64,000 nucleotides of DNA from JBCBKL01 sp963922565 (lineage in GTDB: Bacteria > Pseudomonadota > Alphaproteobacteria > Rhodobacterales > Rhodobacteraceae). A program made the position numbers and the translations under genes. Positions 63,101 to 64,000 of this stretch are shown here, one piece after another (position 1 is the first letter of the stretch; every line of letters starts with the position of its first letter). Below the pieces are notes generated by a model. It saw nothing but the letters and a program-made list of their open reading frames with translations, was not told the origin of the DNA and ran no database searches. The stretch is from contig CAWUIQ010000016.1 in assembly GCA_963922565.1 (NCBI GenBank), forward strand, positions 1 to 64,000, written 5' to 3'.

Positions 63101-64000
63101 TCACAATGCGCTCGCGCCCGTATCGGCCGAGCCGACCTGCGCGCGGAAGTTCAAAAAGAGTTCGCGACCAAGGCCGCTTTGGTAATGCGCCAGATCGGCG
63201 GAAACGGCAGGCCGATCCAGCACGCCTTCGGTTACGATATCCATTTTGCCCGTGGCCGCATCGACACAAACGACATCGCCGTCCTGCAACTTGGCAATCG
63301 GGCCACCGTCGATGGCCTCGGGGCAGACATGAATGGCCGACAGCACCTTGCCCGACGCACCCGACATCCGACCGTCTGTCAGCAGCGCCACCTTGAGGCC
63401 ACGCCCCTGCAACACTGTCAGCATCGGTGTGAGGCTGTGAAGCTCCGGCATGCCGTTCGCCTTCGGCCCCTGAAACCGGACCACGACGATGACGTCATCC
63501 GTGAACTCACCCGCCTTGAAGGCCGCCTTGACCTCATCCTGATCGTGGAACACCCGCACCGGCGCGGTGATCACCTGATGTTCCGGCGCTACGGCCGAAA
63601 CCTTCGACACCCCGGTACCCAGCGACCCCGAGAGCCGCGCCAAACCGCCCTTGTCACTGAAGGGGTCGGCAACGGGGCGTACGATCTTGGTGTTCAGGCT
63701 TTCGCCAGGCCCGTCCACCCATTCCAGCTCTCCATCCTTCAGCTTGGGCTCGCGGGTATAGGTTTCGATCCCCTCACCCATGACCGTCACGACATCCTCG
63801 TGCATCAGGCCTGCGCGCAAAAGCTCTCCGATCATGTATCCAAGACCGCCAGCCGCATGGAAATGATTCACATCCGCCAGACCGTTAGGATAGACCCGGG
63901 CCAGCAGCGGCGTCACCTCCGCCAGATCGGCAAAGTCCTGAGGATCAAGCAGGATCCCCCCGGCCCGCGCCATGGCGACCAGATGGATCAGCAGATTGGT
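63101..64000 (-). CDS. edd: 6-phosphogluconate dehydratase, 5' end outside the window
   Basis: The C-terminal 299 residues of an IlvD/Edd-family Fe-S dehydratase that turns 6-phosphogluconate into KDPG. The frame is open to the window edge (reading TNLLIHLVAMARAGG at the start). The segment TDGRMSGASGKVLSAIHVCPEA is the family signature. The N-terminal half with most of the cluster cysteines is off the window. Co-transcribed with eda. Confidence 0.93.
   Translation of the reverse strand, partial: TNLLIHLVAMARAGGILLDPQDFADLAEVTPLLARVYPNGLADVNHFHAAGGLGYMIGELLRAGLMHEDVVTVMGEGIETYTREPKLKDGELEWVDGPGESLNTKIVRPVADPFSDKGGLARLSGSLGTGVSKVSAVAPEHQVITAPVRVFHDQDEVKAAFKAGEFTDDVIVVVRFQGPKANGMPELHSLTPMLTVLQGRGLKVALLTDGRMSGASGKVLSAIHVCPEAIDGGPIAKLQDGDVVCVDAATGKMDIVTEGVLDRPAVSADLAHYQSGLGRELFLNFRAQVGSADTGASAL

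Noticed and set aside
1..64000. CRISPR arrays, insertion sequences, prophage or integron structures
   Set aside because: No regularly spaced repeats, transposase or integrase frames, or terminal inverted repeats were seen anywhere in the window.

Overview
The window reads as a chromosomal stretch of an alphaproteobacterium, most likely a marine member of the Rhodobacterales (roseobacter group). This is inferred from gene content and order: high-GC coding sequence, three solute-uptake operons (two TRAP, one ABC), a ubiK/lgt/midA/pgeF block, Hint-domain and VPLPA-CTERM proteins, a DUF2125 protein, and Entner-Doudoroff genes. No rRNA, tRNA, CRISPR array, insertion sequence or prophage was seen.

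Layout. 1-1.7 kb: fabG/fabD fatty-acid genes. 1.9-3.1 kb: a cytochrome b561-YceI fusion. 3.3-9.2 kb: a BMP-type nucleoside/nucleobase ABC transporter operon ending in a cytosine-deaminase-like amidohydrolase. 9.3-11 kb: a Tet-type efflux pump and a decayed gene remnant. 11.0-17.5 kb: a malonate-use locus, with a divergent GntR/MatR regulator and its operator, a TRAP transporter, malonyl-CoA decarboxylase and malonyl-CoA synthetase. 17.7-26 kb: a full ketocarotenoid (astaxanthin-type) gene set in two blocks, crtY-crtI-crtB and crtE-ABC-ABC-crtW-crtZ, with an ABC-2 transporter pair translationally embedded in the second. 26.3-30.7 kb: an outer-membrane barrel protein, a membrane-bound LytTR regulator coupled to a 7-TM protein, and a secreted CocE-type hydrolase.

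The most striking signal is a 9-bp direct repeat (about NTTCGTGCA) with a 12-bp spacer, period 21 bp. It lies 65-91 bp before the start codon of all five transcription units of the carotenoid/LytTR neighbourhood: crtY, crtE, the barrel gene, the 7TM-lytTR pair and the CocE gene. This geometry is the one used by LytTR regulators. It suggests a local, self-regulated LytTR regulon joining carotenoid synthesis to an exporter, an outer-membrane protein and a secreted hydrolase.

31.1-33.1 kb: a periplasmic cyclic nucleotide phosphodiesterase/nucleotidase. 33.3-42.1 kb: a divergent catabolic cluster (TPP enzyme, enolase-superfamily enzyme, Asp/Glu-type racemase, DadA-like oxidase, TRAP transporter, BASS-like transporter), probably for a chiral amino or hydroxy acid. 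42.2-49 kb: a KASIII-like synthase, a GFA protein, ArsH, thymidine kinase, and a ybjN-proC-csaA-hydroxyacid dehydrogenase operon. 49-53.3 kb: ubiK, lgt, midA, pgeF, a 47-codon small gene and a Hint protein. 53.3-59.4 kb: an Lrp regulator, a VWA/CTERM surface protein, trxB, a P450 and a fused ATP sulfurylase/APS kinase. 59.5-64 kb: DUF2125, an SDR/crotonase pair, eda and the truncated edge of edd.
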